Shown: one piece after another, positions 48,281 through 56,614 of the stretch
How the letters are laid out: each line of letters starts with the position of its first letter
How positions within the stretch are numbered: the stretch's first letter is position 1
Assembly (NCBI RefSeq): GCF_001455205.1
Contig: NZ_CP013341.1
Location: 806,001-870,000 of the forward strand
Origin: Nitrosomonas ureae
Lineage (GTDB): Bacteria > Pseudomonadota > Gammaproteobacteria > Burkholderiales > Nitrosomonadaceae
Direction of reading: 5' to 3'
DNA: 64,000 nt
Notes under the pieces: model-generated
What the model was told of the DNA's origin: nothing
The model's input: only the letters and a program-made list of their open reading frames with translations
The model's database searches: none
Position numbers and translations under genes: made by a program

Positions 48281-48475
48281 TCAGTACTCGCTAGTTGAAT
48301 AATGAGTGCAAGATTCAATATAAGCGAGCAGATCGCTATGGCGATAGCGAACTGCCCGCGAACCTATTTTGACGAAAGGAACCCGCGCCCCTGCCCAGCG
48401 GTCGCGTTCCAGGAATGCGATACTTACGCCTAAGATTTGTGCAGCTTGTTTAGTAGTGAGTAAAGGGTTTTGCAT
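48281..48475 (-). CDS. AlpA-like excisionase/regulator
   Basis: The 64-aa protein has the short winged helix-turn-helix pattern of AlpA/Xis-type factors: LTTKQAAQILGVSIAFLERDRWAG, VPFVKIGSRAVRYRHSDLLAYIES. It probably directs excision with the integrase or controls the rep gene 8 bp downstream. Related decayed sequence recurs at 55746-55835. Confidence 0.85.
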   Translation of the reverse strand: MQNPLLTTKQAAQILGVSIAFLERDRWAGARVPFVKIGSRAVRYRHSDLLAYIESCTHYSTSEY

Positions 48476-48588
48476 GGTTGACTCCGTGAGTTGATGAATA
48501 CGAAGTCAATTTGCGACAAGTGACGGATTAATAAAAGATGCTAAAAAAATAGAAACCTACCTATTTTTTTAAGAATGATTCCGATTTT

Positions 48589-49254
48589 TTAATCCTTTGA
48601 TTTTGTTGGCGCTCCAGGAGATTGTGCCGAATCTGACGCGACAGTTCGCACTAAATTTCTAAATGATTTAGAAGAAAAAGTAGACGAATAGCCAAATTCT
48701 TGCATGATGGGATGCTTTTGCATTTCTTCATAATTCAAGTCCGGATTCTTTTCCCATAATTGTTTAGCCAATTCGATACAAACTACTCGTTGCCTGCGTC
48801 GCTCTGTTATTCTTTCGTACCAACTATTGTTTTCATCATCAGGATCTACCTGATCACTAATTACAGGATCAATTGCCGTGTATGTCTTAGGTGACCAGCA
48901 AGGTGGAGGATCAAGTAAGGCAACTTTGTCGCACCAAGTAATGACTTCATTTCGTTTTACATAGAGATTATCCAAGTAATCTTTACTAAATTTATTATGC
49001 ATGAGCCATTGGTAAAATTTTATGGTATGCCAGAAATCAAATATAAATGAGAGGAATGAATCATCGATAAAGATTTTATAACCCTTCCACCTAGCGGAAA
49101 TTTCTTTGCTGCCCATTGCCCGGATTAAGCGATCAATTGCAATCCTTAATTCTGATGAAATTGCGTGGGGATCGGTTTGATCGGGTTTTTCACCGACCCA
49201 GTCGTGTGCCAGTTGCCAGACGGTTTTGAAATCGGGATTGTTTTCTACATGCAT
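48589..49254 (-). CDS. Hypothetical element protein, 221 aa
   Basis: I do not recognise a domain. The N-terminus (NPDFKTVWQLAHDWVGEKPD) and C-terminus (SAQSPGAPTKSKD) have counterparts in a decayed copy at 52326-52799, so this gene is a shared part of this element family. TAGGATGA lies about 8 bases before the ATG. It lies between the excisionase gene and the toxin-antitoxin pair. Confidence 0.6.
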   Translation of the reverse strand: MHVENNPDFKTVWQLAHDWVGEKPDQTDPHAISSELRIAIDRLIRAMGSKEISARWKGYKIFIDDSFLSFIFDFWHTIKFYQWLMHNKFSKDYLDNLYVKRNEVITWCDKVALLDPPPCWSPKTYTAIDPVISDQVDPDDENNSWYERITERRRQRVVCIELAKQLWEKNPDLNYEEMQKHPIMQEFGYSSTFSSKSFRNLVRTVASDSAQSPGAPTKSKD

Positions 49255-49340
49255 GGCAGATCATCCTATGAGAAATAAACTCATTTGACGGACAAATAAT
49301 TTGCATGCTTGAGGAGATTTGCGAATGCTAGAATCTGCCA

Positions 49341-49512
49341 CCCTTGACAAGCTGCCGCCACCCGAAGTTCGGTTTTGCATGAAGGATTGCAGTTTTGTGA
49401 TTTAGTCGGCAATAAGTAAATGCGTTGCTATGTGAGATCTACAGGAATCTAAAGACGAGAAAGCTTCAATCCTTCATCAATATTTTCTTGGGTAGCGGCA
49501 GCCTGTCAAGGG
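49341..49512. repeat. Nested inverted repeats, possible structured RNA or origin
   Basis: An outer pair CCCTTGACAAGCTGCCGC (49341-49358) and GCGGCAGCCTGTCAAGGG (49495-49512) differs at one base. Nested inside is a perfect 11-bp pair ATGAAGGATTG (49379-49389) and CAATCCTTCAT (49467-49477), with near-symmetric spacers of 20 and 17 nt. The loop is 77 nt. It occupies the whole gap between the hypothetical gene and the antitoxin. It could fold as one long hairpin. Confidence 0.6.
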
Positions 49513-49560
49513 CAAGCCGCTTCGCGGTGGCATTAAGGATTGAGCAGAACACGACAAGCA

Positions 49561-49893
49561 TTAGTCAACATTATGGATAGCTGAATGCACCCGTTCAAGC
49601 ATTTTACTGGTTATATTACTGCGACGCTCAATCTGGCTAACATAGGCTTGGCTGACACCCATTCGTAGTGCAAGTTGCTCTTGGGTAATACCTGCTTTAA
49701 TGCGCGCCAAAGCCACAGGATTATCAACGTAATCTTCAAGAACAAACGGTTCATAGGGTTGTTCAGCATCCTCACCAACCTCACAGGTAGCCAGTTCTTT
49801 TTCAATTTGATCTTTTAGAGCGCGATAAACCGCCATAGGTAATAATACATATTCATCTTTACCGTGTATGGATTTAATCTTCTGTAGCGTCAT
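49561..49893 (-). CDS. HTH antitoxin (HigA/RelB-type) of a toxin-antitoxin pair
   Basis: The 110-aa protein has an N-terminal toxin-neutralising region and a C-terminal Xre-type helix-turn-helix (ARIKAGITQEQLALRMGVSQAYVSQIE, about residues 64-90). It overlaps the toxin gene by 4 nt, toxin first. It probably autoregulates the pair. A decayed relative lies at 53560-53879. Confidence 0.85.
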   Translation of the reverse strand: MTLQKIKSIHGKDEYVLLPMAVYRALKDQIEKELATCEVGEDAEQPYEPFVLEDYVDNPVALARIKAGITQEQLALRMGVSQAYVSQIERRSNITSKMLERVHSAIHNVD

Positions 49894-50156
49894 TTGTAAG
49901 CGTCTCCACGCGGTTTGATTTTTTCAACGGCAATAATCTTAACGACATCATGCCGCTCAAAAATAATACGCCAGTTACCAACTCTTAATCGAAAGTACGG
50001 TTCACCTTCAAGCTTTTTGATATCTAGCGAACTATCATCAGGATTACGGCCAAGCTGCTCTAGCTTCTCAGCGATCCTAAATCGATCTGATCTAGACAAA
50101 CTTTGCAGTTTCTTCTTGGCTTGAGACCGTATCAATAAACTGTAAGGTTTACACAT
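49890..50156 (-). CDS. RelE/ParE-family toxin
   Basis: The 88-aa protein resembles RelE-like mRNA interferases: SQAKKKLQSLSRSDRFRIAEKL, DIKKLEGEPYFRLRVGNWRIIFER and VVKIIAVEKIKPRGDAY. Family members cut mRNA on the ribosome; the pair stabilises the element. Translation is coupled to the antitoxin by a 4-nt overlap. A decayed copy is at 53876-54130. Confidence 0.87.
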   Translation of the reverse strand: MCKPYSLLIRSQAKKKLQSLSRSDRFRIAEKLEQLGRNPDDSSLDIKKLEGEPYFRLRVGNWRIIFERHDVVKIIAVEKIKPRGDAYK

Positions 50157-50180
50157 ATTATAAGTTATTAAATGTTATAT

Positions 50181-51443
50181 TCAAGCGTTCTGATGTATGG
50201 GAAGTTGCAATACTTTCTTTTCTTCACTCACTTTAAAGTATCGCCATAGCTGAATAGATATCTGCTCCATAGGTTTTCTTAGACGCTCTACATCGCTGAC
50301 AATATAACCAGCCGTCACATCGTTAGTCATTTTATGATTCACCAGTCGTTTAAGTGCATAAGCGGATATATCAATACTCTCTGCAACTGTGATAAAAGTA
50401 CGCCGTAGATCGTGAAGCGTGAACGATACCCCGGATAATTTAATTACTTTCTGTACTTGGCTGCGTGGTTCAATCAAATATCCCGCTTTACCATCCCCAG
50501 CAAAAACATATTCAGAATCTGTTGCAGTCTTTCTATTTTGCAGCAAATTGAAAACAAAATCGGTTAGCGGCAGCGTCAAAGGCTCTCGATTCTTGGTATC
50601 GGTTAATGTGAAAGATCGATCATTCAAATCAATATCTGACCATTTCAGCGTTGCAGCTTCCTGACGCCTCAAACCTGTAAATAAAAGGAATAAGAGATAA
50701 TCAGCCACCATTGCAGACTGGCTGGATATCGGATCTTGTTTGAGTGACATAACAGATTCATACCAAAGGGAAAGTTGATGAGGTTTGATAACGGTCTGGC
50801 GACGATCTACCCGATACCACGCACGAGTTTGAGTCAAGCGCATTACGGGATTTTCCCGCAAAACTGAATGCCCACTACCATCTTCATATTGTGCAATAGC
50901 AAAATTGAACAATGCTCGCAAAAACCGCATAGACAGATTTGCATAGGCTTCTCCTCTTTCTGTGCCAATTTTGCTATGGCGTTTAGTAACCATATCTTTG
51001 CTAATGCCGATCATCGCTTTTTCCTGCCAATCAGCAAATGCGACTTTCATCAATCTTCTGTAATCATAGAGCGTTCTCTCTTTGAGATTCTTTCTGATTT
51101 TAACGAAATCATCAAAAGCTTGTTTCAATGTCGTGCGTTGCAGAGTCTCTTGTTTCTTCTCCGCAGTCGGATTACGACCCACAGCAATATGACCTAGTAA
51201 TTTATGCGCTTCTTTTCTGGCTTGCTCAACGGTTAACTCGGGATAACGACCTAGGGTTAATCGCTTCACTTTGCCATCAATGCGCTTTTCAAGGATAAAA
51301 GATTTTGAACCGGATGCGGTGATACGCACTGCAAAGCCTCTCAACTCTGAATCACGCACAAAGGCTTGGCCAGTTTCTGGTGTAGACAATTTGTCTACAT
51401 AGGATTTTGTAATTTTGTGCGGGAGTATTTGAGGTGTAGTCAT
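50181..51443 (-). CDS. int: Tyrosine site-specific integrase
   Basis: The 420-aa integrase has the P4-type layout: an N-terminal DUF4102 arm-binding domain (about 8-85), a core-binding domain (about 95-195) and the catalytic domain with TGLRRQEAATLKWSDI (Arg), HDLRRTFIT (His-x-x-Arg), the His in LVNHKM and the Tyr in TAGYIVSD. It recombines the tRNA-Thr site. It lies at the right end, 155 bp from attR, pointing away from it. A palindromic box is embedded in its early codons. Confidence 0.95.
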   Translation of the reverse strand: MTTPQILPHKITKSYVDKLSTPETGQAFVRDSELRGFAVRITASGSKSFILEKRIDGKVKRLTLGRYPELTVEQARKEAHKLLGHIAVGRNPTAEKKQETLQRTTLKQAFDDFVKIRKNLKERTLYDYRRLMKVAFADWQEKAMIGISKDMVTKRHSKIGTERGEAYANLSMRFLRALFNFAIAQYEDGSGHSVLRENPVMRLTQTRAWYRVDRRQTVIKPHQLSLWYESVMSLKQDPISSQSAMVADYLLFLLFTGLRRQEAATLKWSDIDLNDRSFTLTDTKNREPLTLPLTDFVFNLLQNRKTATDSEYVFAGDGKAGYLIEPRSQVQKVIKLSGVSFTLHDLRRTFITVAESIDISAYALKRLVNHKMTNDVTAGYIVSDVERLRKPMEQISIQLWRYFKVSEEKKVLQLPIHQNA

Positions 51444-51480
51444 TGCTTTAATCTCCTTTCATGTAGACACTATGTAGACA
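51381..51480. promoter_or_regulatory. TGTAGACA boxes around the integrase start
   Basis: TGTAGACA occurs at 51462 and 51473 (11-bp step) upstream of int. Inside its first codons lies the palindrome TGTAGACAATTTGTCTACA (51381-51399), again with 11-bp steps, encoding YVDKLST. A matching pair is at 38826-38844. These are probably integrase arm sites that could also repress int (inference). Confidence 0.65.
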
Positions 51481-51598
51481 GCAGGCGTCAAACCATAGAT
51501 AAGAGTTTAAAACAACATACTATATAAAATCAATACAAAACAATGAGATTAAATATTATTCAAAAATATTAAAACAATGTGAAACAGTACATTTTAGA

Positions 51599-51646
51599 AT
51601 TCGTAATCAGTAGGTCGGAGGTTCGACTCCTCTCAACAGCACCATT
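51599..51646 (+). other. Right attachment site (attR), 3' half of tRNA-Thr
   Basis: The 48-bp repeat of the 3' part of tRNA-Thr (38734-38781), with one substitution in the T loop. There is no 5' half, so it is not a tRNA gene. It bounds the element on the right; beyond it lies older element debris. Confidence 0.92.
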
Positions 51647-51649
51647 CCT

Positions 51650-52142
51650 TTGTTACCCATGCAGTTCTGCTCTAAAAGCGAGAATGGGGGCGACTTTTCA
51701 GGGGTTCTAAACCCTTCATTTCGGCAGTATTGAAGCCGTTCACTAAAAGCGAGCTTTAGTACGGTTCTTCTATGTTCTAACCTATCAGAAACCCATAGTT
51801 TCTGCGGGTTTTATAGAAATGAGAAGGCGGTTCTAAATGTTTCATCGAAAGATTGCAGTGGACGACCACATTTTGCTATTTTTTCATCAATTTCGATTTT
51901 TTCTTCTTCCAGTTGGCGTATTTTCTTCTCACAAGCCGTAATCAAGATCGAATTATCAGCTTCCGCAATGCGGTCTAAGAATTGTTCAGTTTTGCGCTCA
52001 ATCTGAATAAGATTCCGTCGAATAGCTTCTGCTTCCTGTTTTGCGTCATTACGCCGCGCATTCCACAGATCGGTAAAAACTCGGCGACCAGGAAGAGAAT
52101 ATCCCTAGAAGGCTTCATTTCGCTCAACAGCGCCTCAAACTC
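51650..52142 (-). pseudogene. Serine recombinase C-terminal remnant
   Basis: On the minus strand the frame reads LWNARRNDAKQEAEAI, then a coiled region IRQLEEEKIEIDEKI, an in-frame stop, then NPQKLWVSDRLEHRR and AFSERLQYCRNEGFRTP. This is the end of a large serine recombinase (resolvase family). The segment before it (FEALLSEMKPSRDILF) is in another frame, so at least one frameshift and one stop are present. The catalytic N-terminal domain is missing. It ends at attR. Confidence 0.75.
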
Positions 52143-52325
52143 GGTTGACTCCGTGAGTTGTTAATACGGAATCAATACTGCTGCAACCCGCATAAAAATA
52201 AAAAAGGGTTAGGGACTGAAGGATATTTTAACTTGCCAATCAATAAGCATTAAGCTTCCTAAAGCCTTATCAGGAAAACGTTTTGGCGAACCTCAGCTTG
52301 CATCTGTTAAATGAAAACAAAATAG

Positions 52326-52799
52326 CTATTTTTTCGACTTAAGGGTTATTTCAAATTTTATCGAGTACTCTGCTTTAGGCGGACGCCCTGGTTTTCTATA
52401 ATCTTTTTGCGGATCAAGCTCGGAAATCGATTCAGTGATTGTACTTAAGTCATATTGAGCGCCGTTGCCAATTCGCTGCAATATTTTATATCTGGCAATA
52501 TGATTAGGATGGATATCGGAATCAAATTCCTATAATGTGCTGGCTATTGCTTGGCAACGAATCCTATCTTCTATTTCATTTGCGGGTCGGTAGTTTTTAG
52601 CTTCCCTAGTAATTATTTGCCCATCAGGTAGATATTTTGGCATCCAACAAATCGGTGGATCTTAATGAGATTAGCCGAATAATGTGTTCTCTAAGCTTGG
52701 TGAAATCGCGTCTGTATCTGTTTCGTTTGGATCGGCATTTGCCCAATTATGAGCTAATTGCCAGACAGTTTGATAATCTGGATTATCATCAAGAAACAT
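52326..52799 (-). pseudogene. Decayed copy of the element's hypothetical gene
   Basis: The frame starts MFLDDNPDYQTVWQLAHNWA, matching the start of the intact gene at 48589-49254, and ends near KPGRPPKAEYSIKFEITLKSKK. Several stops and an internal deletion are present. The bases around 52143-52175 also match those just outside the excisionase gene at 48477-48512, so this is one end of a related element. Confidence 0.75.
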
Positions 52800-52980
52800 A
52801 GCAGGTCATTTGCAGTGATAATTGAATACCTTCAATTGACGGCTAATGAGTTGCCGTTCTTGAGAACGGTTTTTTGCTAAGATGATTTGCCGCTCTTAAA
52901 AGATTGCCACCACTCAAAGCTCAATTCATTCATTAAGTAGAAAGAAAATCCCTTATTAATCCTTATAGGCAAATCAACAG

Positions 52981-53020
52981 TTGTGAATATTTCATAAATA
53001 TATTGTGAACTTTTTGTGAA
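52981..53020 (+). promoter_or_regulatory. TTGTGAA direct repeats upstream of a small membrane gene
   Basis: TTGTGAA occurs at 52981, 53003 and 53014, i.e. at 22- and 11-bp steps. The same pattern is upstream of the related gene at 56271. Helical phasing suggests tandem binding by a winged-helix response regulator of the PhoB/OmpR type (inference). Confidence 0.55.
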
Positions 53021-53089
53021 GTATGTTATCTTAGATATAACAAGCCCCCTTTAAGATAGCATTGATATACATCCAACCAGGAGATTCAC

Positions 53090-53329
53090 ATGAATAAAAG
53101 TCAGAATACTATTTTCACAGCCGCAAAAATTACTTTCGTTTTATTTGTCATTGTTCCTCTAATTGGTCTTATGATGGTTGGAGATTCACCTTCATTTACA
53201 GTAATGCAAACTGAAGTAAGTTGGATAGAAGCTGATATCGTTTTAGGGACTCTATTTTTTATAGGCTATCTTGTATTTGCCAGCATATCTAAAAAAGCAC
53301 AGGTTTCTCAGCATAAAATTAATGCCTAA
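53090..53329 (+). CDS. Small membrane protein, 79 aa, with a nearby paralogue
   Basis: Two hydrophobic segments: about 12-32 (ITFVLFVIVPLIGLMMV) and 47-66 (IVLGTLFFIGYLVFASI). The end GTLFFIGYLVFASISKK resembles GIVFFAGYMVIATISSAFK of the protein at 56271-56468. AGGAGA precedes the ATG by about 6 bases. A terminator follows. The function is unknown. Confidence 0.65.
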   Translation: MNKSQNTIFTAAKITFVLFVIVPLIGLMMVGDSPSFTVMQTEVSWIEADIVLGTLFFIGYLVFASISKKAQVSQHKINA

Positions 53330-53349
53330 ATTTTCTTAGGCTAATAGAA

Positions 53350-53379
53350 GGTCAATGTTATTATACATTGGCCTTTTTC
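53350..53379 (+). terminator. Rho-independent terminator after the small membrane gene
   Basis: GGTCAATGT (53350-53358) pairs with ACATTGGCC (53365-53373), one G-T pair, around a 6-nt loop, followed by a run of T (53374-53378). Confidence 0.75.
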
Positions 53380-53398
53380 TATTTAGAAACGAAGGGAT

Positions 53399-53527
53399 AT
53401 GAAATTTTTTGCCGGAATAGTTTTGATATTTGTTCAATTGATTTTCATAAATGTCTTTATCACTGATCATTTTTTGAAAACGGTCTGGAAAGAATTACGC
53501 ACACCCCAAGAACAAAGCATCCGTTAA
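53399..53527 (+). CDS. Very small membrane peptide, 42 aa
   Basis: The frame MKFFAGIVLIFVQLIFINVF continues with ITDHFLKTVWKEL and a short polar end. It is one TM helix with a hydrophilic C-terminus. AAGGG lies 3 bases before the ATG, close but acceptable. It follows the terminator of the 79-aa gene. No relatives are recognised; it may be a membrane peptide such as a toxin, but that is only a guess. Confidence 0.45.
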   Translation: MKFFAGIVLIFVQLIFINVFITDHFLKTVWKELRTPQEQSIR

Positions 53528-53559
53528 AACCCAATAGGTTTCAACTGGGACTACACACT

Positions 53560-53879
53560 TCGTGAATAGCATTACTTACACGTTCAAGCATTTTATGAGT
53601 TTGTTGCTACGGCACTCAATCTGACTCACATAGGCTTGACTGACGCCCATTCGCTGCGTACGTTGCTCTTGGGTAATATCTGCTTTAGTGCGGGCCAAAG
53701 CCATAGGATTATCCACATAATCTTCAAGAGCAAATGGAACATAAGCTTGCTCCGTATTCTGATCGGCTTTAAAAACAGCCAACTCTTTTTCAATCTGATC
53801 TTTCAGTGTGCGATAAACCGCTCGGTAACAAAACATATTCATCTTTACCTTGAACAGATTTTATTTTCTGAAGTGTCAT
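53560..53879 (-). pseudogene. Decayed antitoxin gene, relative of 49561-49893
   Basis: The central reading frame (TLKDQIEKELAVFKADQNTEQ to VSQIECRSNK) matches the intact antitoxin well, but the first codons (53835-53879) and the C-terminus are in other frames, so the protein cannot be made whole. It overlaps the toxin remnant as in the intact pair. Confidence 0.8.
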
Positions 53880-54130
53880 TTGCAAGTATCTCCTCTTGGT
53901 TTGATTTTTTCAACGGCAATAATTTTAATGACATCATGCCGTTCAAAAATAATACGCCAGTTACCTACTGCACGGCTCACCTTCAAGCTTTTTGATATCT
54001 ACCGAGCTATCATCAGGATTATGGCCAAGCTGCTCTAGTTTCTCAGCGATTCTGAATCGATCTGATCTGGGCAGCTCTGCAGTTTCTTTTTGGCTTGAGA
54101 CCGTATCAATAAACTGTAAGGCTTACACAT
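53876..54130 (-). pseudogene. Decayed RelE-type toxin gene
   Basis: The sequence matches the intact toxin gene 49890-50156 over its length but is broken: for example the stretch encoding GEPYFRLRVGNWR lacks several bases near 53966-53980, and another small deletion lies near 54080. The shared order with its antitoxin shows that it is a second copy of the same module. Confidence 0.8.
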
Positions 54131-54284
54131 TATAAAATATTATATTCAAGCAATTTAATTTCTTAGAAGAACGTGCAACGGTGAAGGATACGACTAACAA
54201 ATCAATTTGAACAATCATTTACTTGAATAAGATAAACTACCTCTTTGCTATTCAAAGAATTAAACATGGTGCTATATAAAAATA

Positions 54285-54748
54285 ATGAATATGGAGATTA
54301 AGAAAATAACTGAAAGCGAAGAAAATGTTTCATTTACGAAATCTGCTGAATTCTTTTAAATGAATACCGGGTGGTGTTACCAGGCATTCAGGCATTATTC
54401 GGCTTTCAGTTTATTGCAGTTTTTAATTCTGGCTTCACATTATTACTTTCTGATTTTAATCTGAAACTTCATCTATCTGCCTTAATCTTAACCACGTTTT
54501 CTATTGCTTCTGTTATGACTCCCGCTGCTTATCATAGGCAAACTGGATCACATAAAGTAAAAGAAGAGTTTTTAAAAATTGCCTCTAAATTATTATTATT
54601 TGGAATGCTGCTTCTTATAATCGCATTTTGCATTGATGTTTATTTAATTGCACAAATTATTATAAGCAATTCTATTGCTTTGCTTCTGGCATCCTTATTA
54701 ACCATATTATTCATCTTCGTTTGGCACATATTATCTCACTCAAGATAA
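54285..54748 (+). pseudogene. DUF6328-type membrane protein, one-base frameshift
   Basis: The reading frame starts MNMEIKKITESEENVSFTKS and stops at 54357, while the frame one over carries ILLNEYRVVLPGIQALFGFQ and continues with about three TM helices to 54748 (PTAYHR-like motif PAAYHRQ). One missing A near 54350 explains the break. DUF6328 proteins are small four-helix membrane proteins of unknown function. A GTG at 54371 might start a shortened but complete TM part. Confidence 0.65.
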
Positions 54749-54888
54749 CATTATTTATTCTAAAATTTGTCAAGTTTGTATGCTGGCTAACAGACTTAGT
54801 GAATTAATAAAATTAGTCTTATTAACGTCGCTCATGAAAATTAGACGGTATTTTAATAATCTCAGATAATTTTAATTAGGATATGCTA

Positions 54889-55181
54889 ATGAATATATCA
54901 GAAATACCCATCTGCCAATAATCTGTATATTTTTAATCGTATTTGGATTAATTGCATGCTCTGCAAGTGATAGAGCAGAAAAAGAAGCTGATCTTTTAGA
55001 AGATAGGGCTGATCAAATCAGACAAGAAGATAAAGAAAACAAAAAAGCCACTGAGCGAGCAGGAGAGGCCATAGCCGATAGAAAAGAAGAAGAAGCTAAA
55101 CAAATTAGAAAATATGCCGAGGATACCGCAGATAGATTAGATGATGAGGCAGATAGAGTTAGAAAGAATACGGATAATTAA
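54889..55181 (+). pseudogene. Charged coiled-coil lipoprotein, frameshifted near its start
   Basis: The main frame reads FLIVFGLIACSASDRAEKEA with a lipobox LIAC and then about 70 strongly charged residues (DRADQIRQEDKEN, AEDTADRLDDEADRVRKN) likely to form a coiled coil. It lacks a start codon; ATG at 54889 with one added base near 54893 would give M-N-x-Y-I-R-N-T and restore it. It may be inactive or misread by one base. Confidence 0.6.
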
Positions 55182-55320
55182 AATTCACATTTATCCGAGA
55201 TAACGCCTTGATAGGCAAATAGAATTTGTTCAAGTTTTGCTGTACTGGTTTCCATGCGCAATCTTAGATACAAATAGCACGTTGGGAGCTTTCCCAATAA
55301 TTATGAAAGGATGATATGCA

Positions 55321-55524
55321 ATGGCAACAGGTACAGTTAAATGGTTCAACGATTCCAAAGGTTTTGGTTTTATTACTCCTGATGATGGGAAAGAAGATTT
55401 ATTTGCACACTTTTCAGCAATTAGTTCAAATGGATTTAAGACTCTGAAGGAAGGTCAAAAAGTTTCATTTGAAATTACTCAGGGTCAAAAAGGCAAGCAA
55501 GCTTCAAACATCAGAGAAAATTAA
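55321..55524 (+). CDS. Cold-shock domain RNA-binding protein
   Basis: The 67-aa protein is a single CSD: MATGTVKWFNDSKGFGFITP carries RNP1 (KGFGFI), and DLFAHFSAI carries RNP2. It binds single-stranded nucleic acid as an RNA chaperone. GAAAGGATG lies upstream. A TTGGGA/TCCCAA hairpin (55282-55297) sits in the leader. A terminator follows at 55574. It lies within the element debris, so it is likely cargo. Confidence 0.92.
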   Translation: MATGTVKWFNDSKGFGFITPDDGKEDLFAHFSAISSNGFKTLKEGQKVSFEITQGQKGKQASNIREN

Positions 55525-55573
55525 CTCAAACTTGAAAGTCTGTACAGACAATCCGGCGGTTTATTAATAGAAT

Positions 55574-55605
55574 AAAAGCTCGCCCCCCTTAAAAGGTGAG
55601 CTTTT
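55574..55605 (+). terminator. Rho-independent terminator after the cold-shock gene
   Basis: AAAAGCTC (55574-55581) pairs with GAGCTTTT (55598-55605), extended by GCC/GGT, with the terminal T-run forming part of the 3' arm. It lies 50 bp after the cold-shock stop. Confidence 0.75.
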
Positions 55606-55745
55606 GTATGAGCGTATGCGAGTTATTATGGTGCTTTATTCCATAATTTTCGTGTAGTTAAAAAGCTCAGAAAAAAAGCAGTTCTTGTCTAACAATGTAA
55701 TGACGTATGCATAAAATCACTCACTCCTGACTATTTTAAAGATTA

Positions 55746-55835
55746 GTACAGGATTCAAAATTAGCGAACAGGTTGCTATGGAAATAGCGAAAAGCTTACC
55801 TGCCAGTCTTTTGTGCGGGAAATACTTTCTTTTGC
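55746..55835 (-). pseudogene. Fragment related to the AlpA-like excisionase gene
   Basis: The bases ATTAGCGAACAGGTTGCTAT and neighbours align with 48310-48400 of the intact excisionase gene (GATTCAA, TAGCGA, GCTATGG, ATAGCGAA). Only the 3' part is recognisable and no frame is open. Confidence 0.55.
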
Positions 55836-56163
55836 CAACCGGCCTATTTCCAAAAAATAGCGCTTACATCGAAAGAATGTGATTCTTCTTGTTCTCATTA
55901 AAATTATTACTTTGTCATCGCAAAACAACTTCTTTACTGGAGAAGTTGCGTGGAGCTTTATTAAATTTTCCCAGATGACAAGCGATGGGTTTTCTAAAAA
56001 TTATTTTGCGAATCAAAATTACCAATCTTTCAGAATGCTCATTATTACTCGATTCAGATCCATTAATATAGAGATGACGGAAAATCACTACAACGATAAA
56101 AACTATTTTTTCTCTTGCAATTGTTGTAAAAAAGACTCAATTAAGAAAAATTAAGAAATTATC
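55836..56163. other. AT-rich gap in element debris
   Basis: No convincing gene. A 91-codon frame (55879-56154) lacks a ribosome site and any familiar pattern, ends in a low-complexity Lys/Asn tail and is probably chance. Confidence 0.35.
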
Positions 56164-56203
56164 TGTGATAATAAATGTGAATTTTTTGTGAATTTATTGT
56201 AAA
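56164..56203 (+). promoter_or_regulatory. TGTGAA direct repeats with 11-bp period
   Basis: TGTGAT (56164), TGTGAA (56176), TGTGAA (56187) and TGTAAA (56198) follow at 12-, 11- and 11-bp steps upstream of the small membrane gene at 56271. The repeats at 52981-53020 have the same sequence and spacing ahead of the paralogue. Confidence 0.55.
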
Positions 56204-56270
56204 ATTTTCGTTAAGTTTGATTCTAATTTGTTCAGATGTTTTTTATGAATTTTTTCTGGAGAGTTTTAAA

Positions 56271-56468
56271 ATGCGTAATAATCTTGTTAACAATAACAAA
56301 GCAATTCCCCTGAGCTTGGTTCTGATATGTGTTTTGGCATCAGTTGGTTTGATTTTTTTAGAAGGAATGAATGTTGGAATAGTATTTTTTGCAGGCTATA
56401 TGGTAATAGCCACAATTAGTAGCGCTTTTAAAGATAAAAGATATTATTCTCGCAGAGCTTTGGGCTAA
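56271..56468 (+). CDS. Small membrane protein, 65 aa, paralogue of 53090-53329
   Basis: Two hydrophobic segments: about 12-31 (IPLSLVLICVLASVGLIFLE) and 34-52 (NVGIVFFAGYMVIATIS). The second matches the paralogue at 53090. The ATG at 56271 has TGGAGAG upstream at good distance. A terminator follows at 56490. The function is unknown. Confidence 0.65.
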   Translation: MRNNLVNNNKAIPLSLVLICVLASVGLIFLEGMNVGIVFFAGYMVIATISSAFKDKRYYSRRALG

Positions 56469-56489
56469 TTTATATCCACCGCGATCAGA

Positions 56490-56520
56490 CCGATATTATT
56501 TTTTAGTATCGGCCTTTTTT
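56490..56520 (+). terminator. Rho-independent terminator after the 65-aa gene
   Basis: CCGATA (56490-56495) pairs with TATCGG (56507-56512), followed after CC by a run of T. Confidence 0.7.
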
Positions 56521-56614
56521 ATTTTGTAAATTTAAGAGATAAGCAACTTCCTGGAAAAGAGATTTATTCATTTACAGATATTTTGAATATTGTAGATATA
56601 AATACTTTCCAATT

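Noticed and set aside
51599..51646. A second tRNA-Thr gene
   Set aside because: Only the 3' part from the anticodon arm is present; no acceptor 5' strand or D arm precedes it, so it is an attachment-site duplicate.
55879..56154. A 91-aa frame in the element debris
   Set aside because: AT-driven low complexity, no ribosome site, and it ends where the TGTGAA repeats begin.
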